From contig NZ_BMZH01000005.1 in assembly GCF_014652695.1 (NCBI RefSeq), positions 124,001 to 188,000 of the forward strand: a stretch of DNA of 64,000 nucleotides, read 5' to 3'. Shown here piece by piece: positions 63,453 to 64,000 of the stretch; position 1 is the stretch's first letter, and the number at the start of each line of letters is the position of its first letter. Below the pieces are notes generated by a model. It had not been told where the DNA came from and made no database searches. It saw nothing but the letters and a program-made list of their open reading frames with translations. Source of the DNA: Algimonas arctica. GTDB taxonomy: Bacteria > Pseudomonadota > Alphaproteobacteria > Caulobacterales > Maricaulaceae. The position numbers were made by a program, and so were the translations under genes.

Positions 63453-64000
63453 ATGCAAGATATTCCCATTCAAGTCGACTTGGTGTCAGATTTTGTCTGT
63501 CCGTGGTGCTGGCTCGGTTACAAGCAATATGCCCAAGCCGCGAAGGGCGCGAAGCCCCGCCCCTCCATGACATTTCGCCCTTATATGCTCGACCCGACCG
63601 TGCCTGAAGAAGGCCAGGATTACCGCGAATATATGGCGGCTAAGTTTGGCACGGATTCCAAAGACCGGCTCAAAGGCTCTCGAGAGCGTTTAGAACAAGC
63701 AGGAAAAGATTATGGCATTGCGTTCAATTTTTCCGCCATTACACGCCGTCCAAACAGTCTTAACGCGCATCGTCTCTTGAAATGGTCGCAAGGACAAGAG
63801 GCCGGTGACGCCGTTGCGGAGGCCATTTTCCGAGCCTTTCACGAAGAAGGCAAAGACATAGGCGATACGGACGTTCTGGTGACGATCGCGAATGACGCGG
63901 GGCTTGACGGTGAACTGATCCGTGACCTGTTGGCGCGCGACGATGATAAGCTCGAAATTCAGCAAGAAATCATGTTTTTCCGCGGCCTGGGGATCTCTGG
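63453..64000 (+). CDS. DsbA-family (FrnE-like) oxidoreductase, 3' end cut by window
   Basis: 182 complete codons to the window edge, no stop. Thioredoxin-fold start VDLVSDFVCPWCWLGYKQY with the CPWC redox motif, followed by RPYMLDPTVPEEGQDYREY and a helical insertion with SNPITRRPN-like SAITRRPNSLNAHRLL. This is the FrnE/2-hydroxychromene-2-carboxylate isomerase-like group. No signal peptide, so cytoplasmic. The last part of the fold lies outside the window. Confidence 0.9.
   Translation, partial: MQDIPIQVDLVSDFVCPWCWLGYKQYAQAAKGAKPRPSMTFRPYMLDPTVPEEGQDYREYMAAKFGTDSKDRLKGSRERLEQAGKDYGIAFNFSAITRRPNSLNAHRLLKWSQGQEAGDAVAEAIFRAFHEEGKDIGDTDVLVTIANDAGLDGELIRDLLARDDDKLEIQQEIMFFRGLGIS

Overview
The window is a stretch of an aerobic alphaproteobacterial chromosome, most likely a marine stalked or budding type (Hyphomonadaceae/Maricaulales-like; this is inference). 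Supporting genes are the NDUFA12-type complex I accessory protein beside a DUF2155 protein, DUF1489, a TIGR02301-type periplasmic protein, UrcA, ClpS-ClpA, and a TonB/ExbB cluster with DUF3450 proteins. Most of the window is dense, GC-rich housekeeping sequence. The stretch from about 36.4 to 49 kb is looser, lower in GC and carries accessory genes.

Layout. 0-3.1 kb: minus-strand TonB-system operon (two DUF3450 proteins, then an ExbB-like channel cut by the window edge). 3.4 kb: tRNA-Gln(TTG). 3.7-9.7 kb: sppA, a secreted protein, an MBL hydrolase, a DUF1499 protein, pdxH, a small J-domain protein and an OmpA lipoprotein. 9.8-12.5 kb: aroC, an alpha/beta hydrolase and an RDD protein, with stop/start overlaps. 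12.6-15.1 kb: two glycine-zipper envelope paralogues and a DUF2807 protein. 15.2-26 kb: a dihydroorotase-family protein, ileS (with a compositionally odd central segment), a CoA-transferase, DUF2155, NDUFA12, a pentapeptide-repeat protein and aspS. 26-36.4 kb: a TlyA-type methyltransferase, CBS and MarR proteins, the minus-strand run lepB - phosphatase - xseB - ispA - dxs, then tsaC/sua5 and an FAD oxidase.

36.9-42.9 kb is the most distinctive part. A plus-strand arsC converges on a tight minus-strand operon: radical SAM protein, arsM, pstS, pstC, pstA, pstB. It joins arsenate reduction, arsenic methylation, an uncharacterised radical SAM enzyme and a complete high-affinity phosphate importer. 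No arsenite efflux pump or ArsR is visible. Pho-box-like repeats lie before both transcription units. My inference is a phosphate-stress-linked pathway that turns arsenate into organoarsenicals rather than exporting arsenite.

43-49 kb holds a DUF6090-like protein, an UrcA protein, a three-gene unit (membrane protein, XRE regulator, serine hydrolase) behind a 41-bp near-perfect palindrome, four copies of a short dispersed repeat, and long gene-free stretches. 49-64 kb returns to backbone: yaaA, a YihY/BrkB protein, a SRAP protein, a Nudix protein with no conventional start codon in the expected place, TIGR02301 and META proteins, clpA/clpS, a D,D-carboxypeptidase, panC, a GST, a GNAT protein, a large TonB-dependent receptor, DUF1489, a cyclophilin and a DsbA-family protein cut by the right edge.
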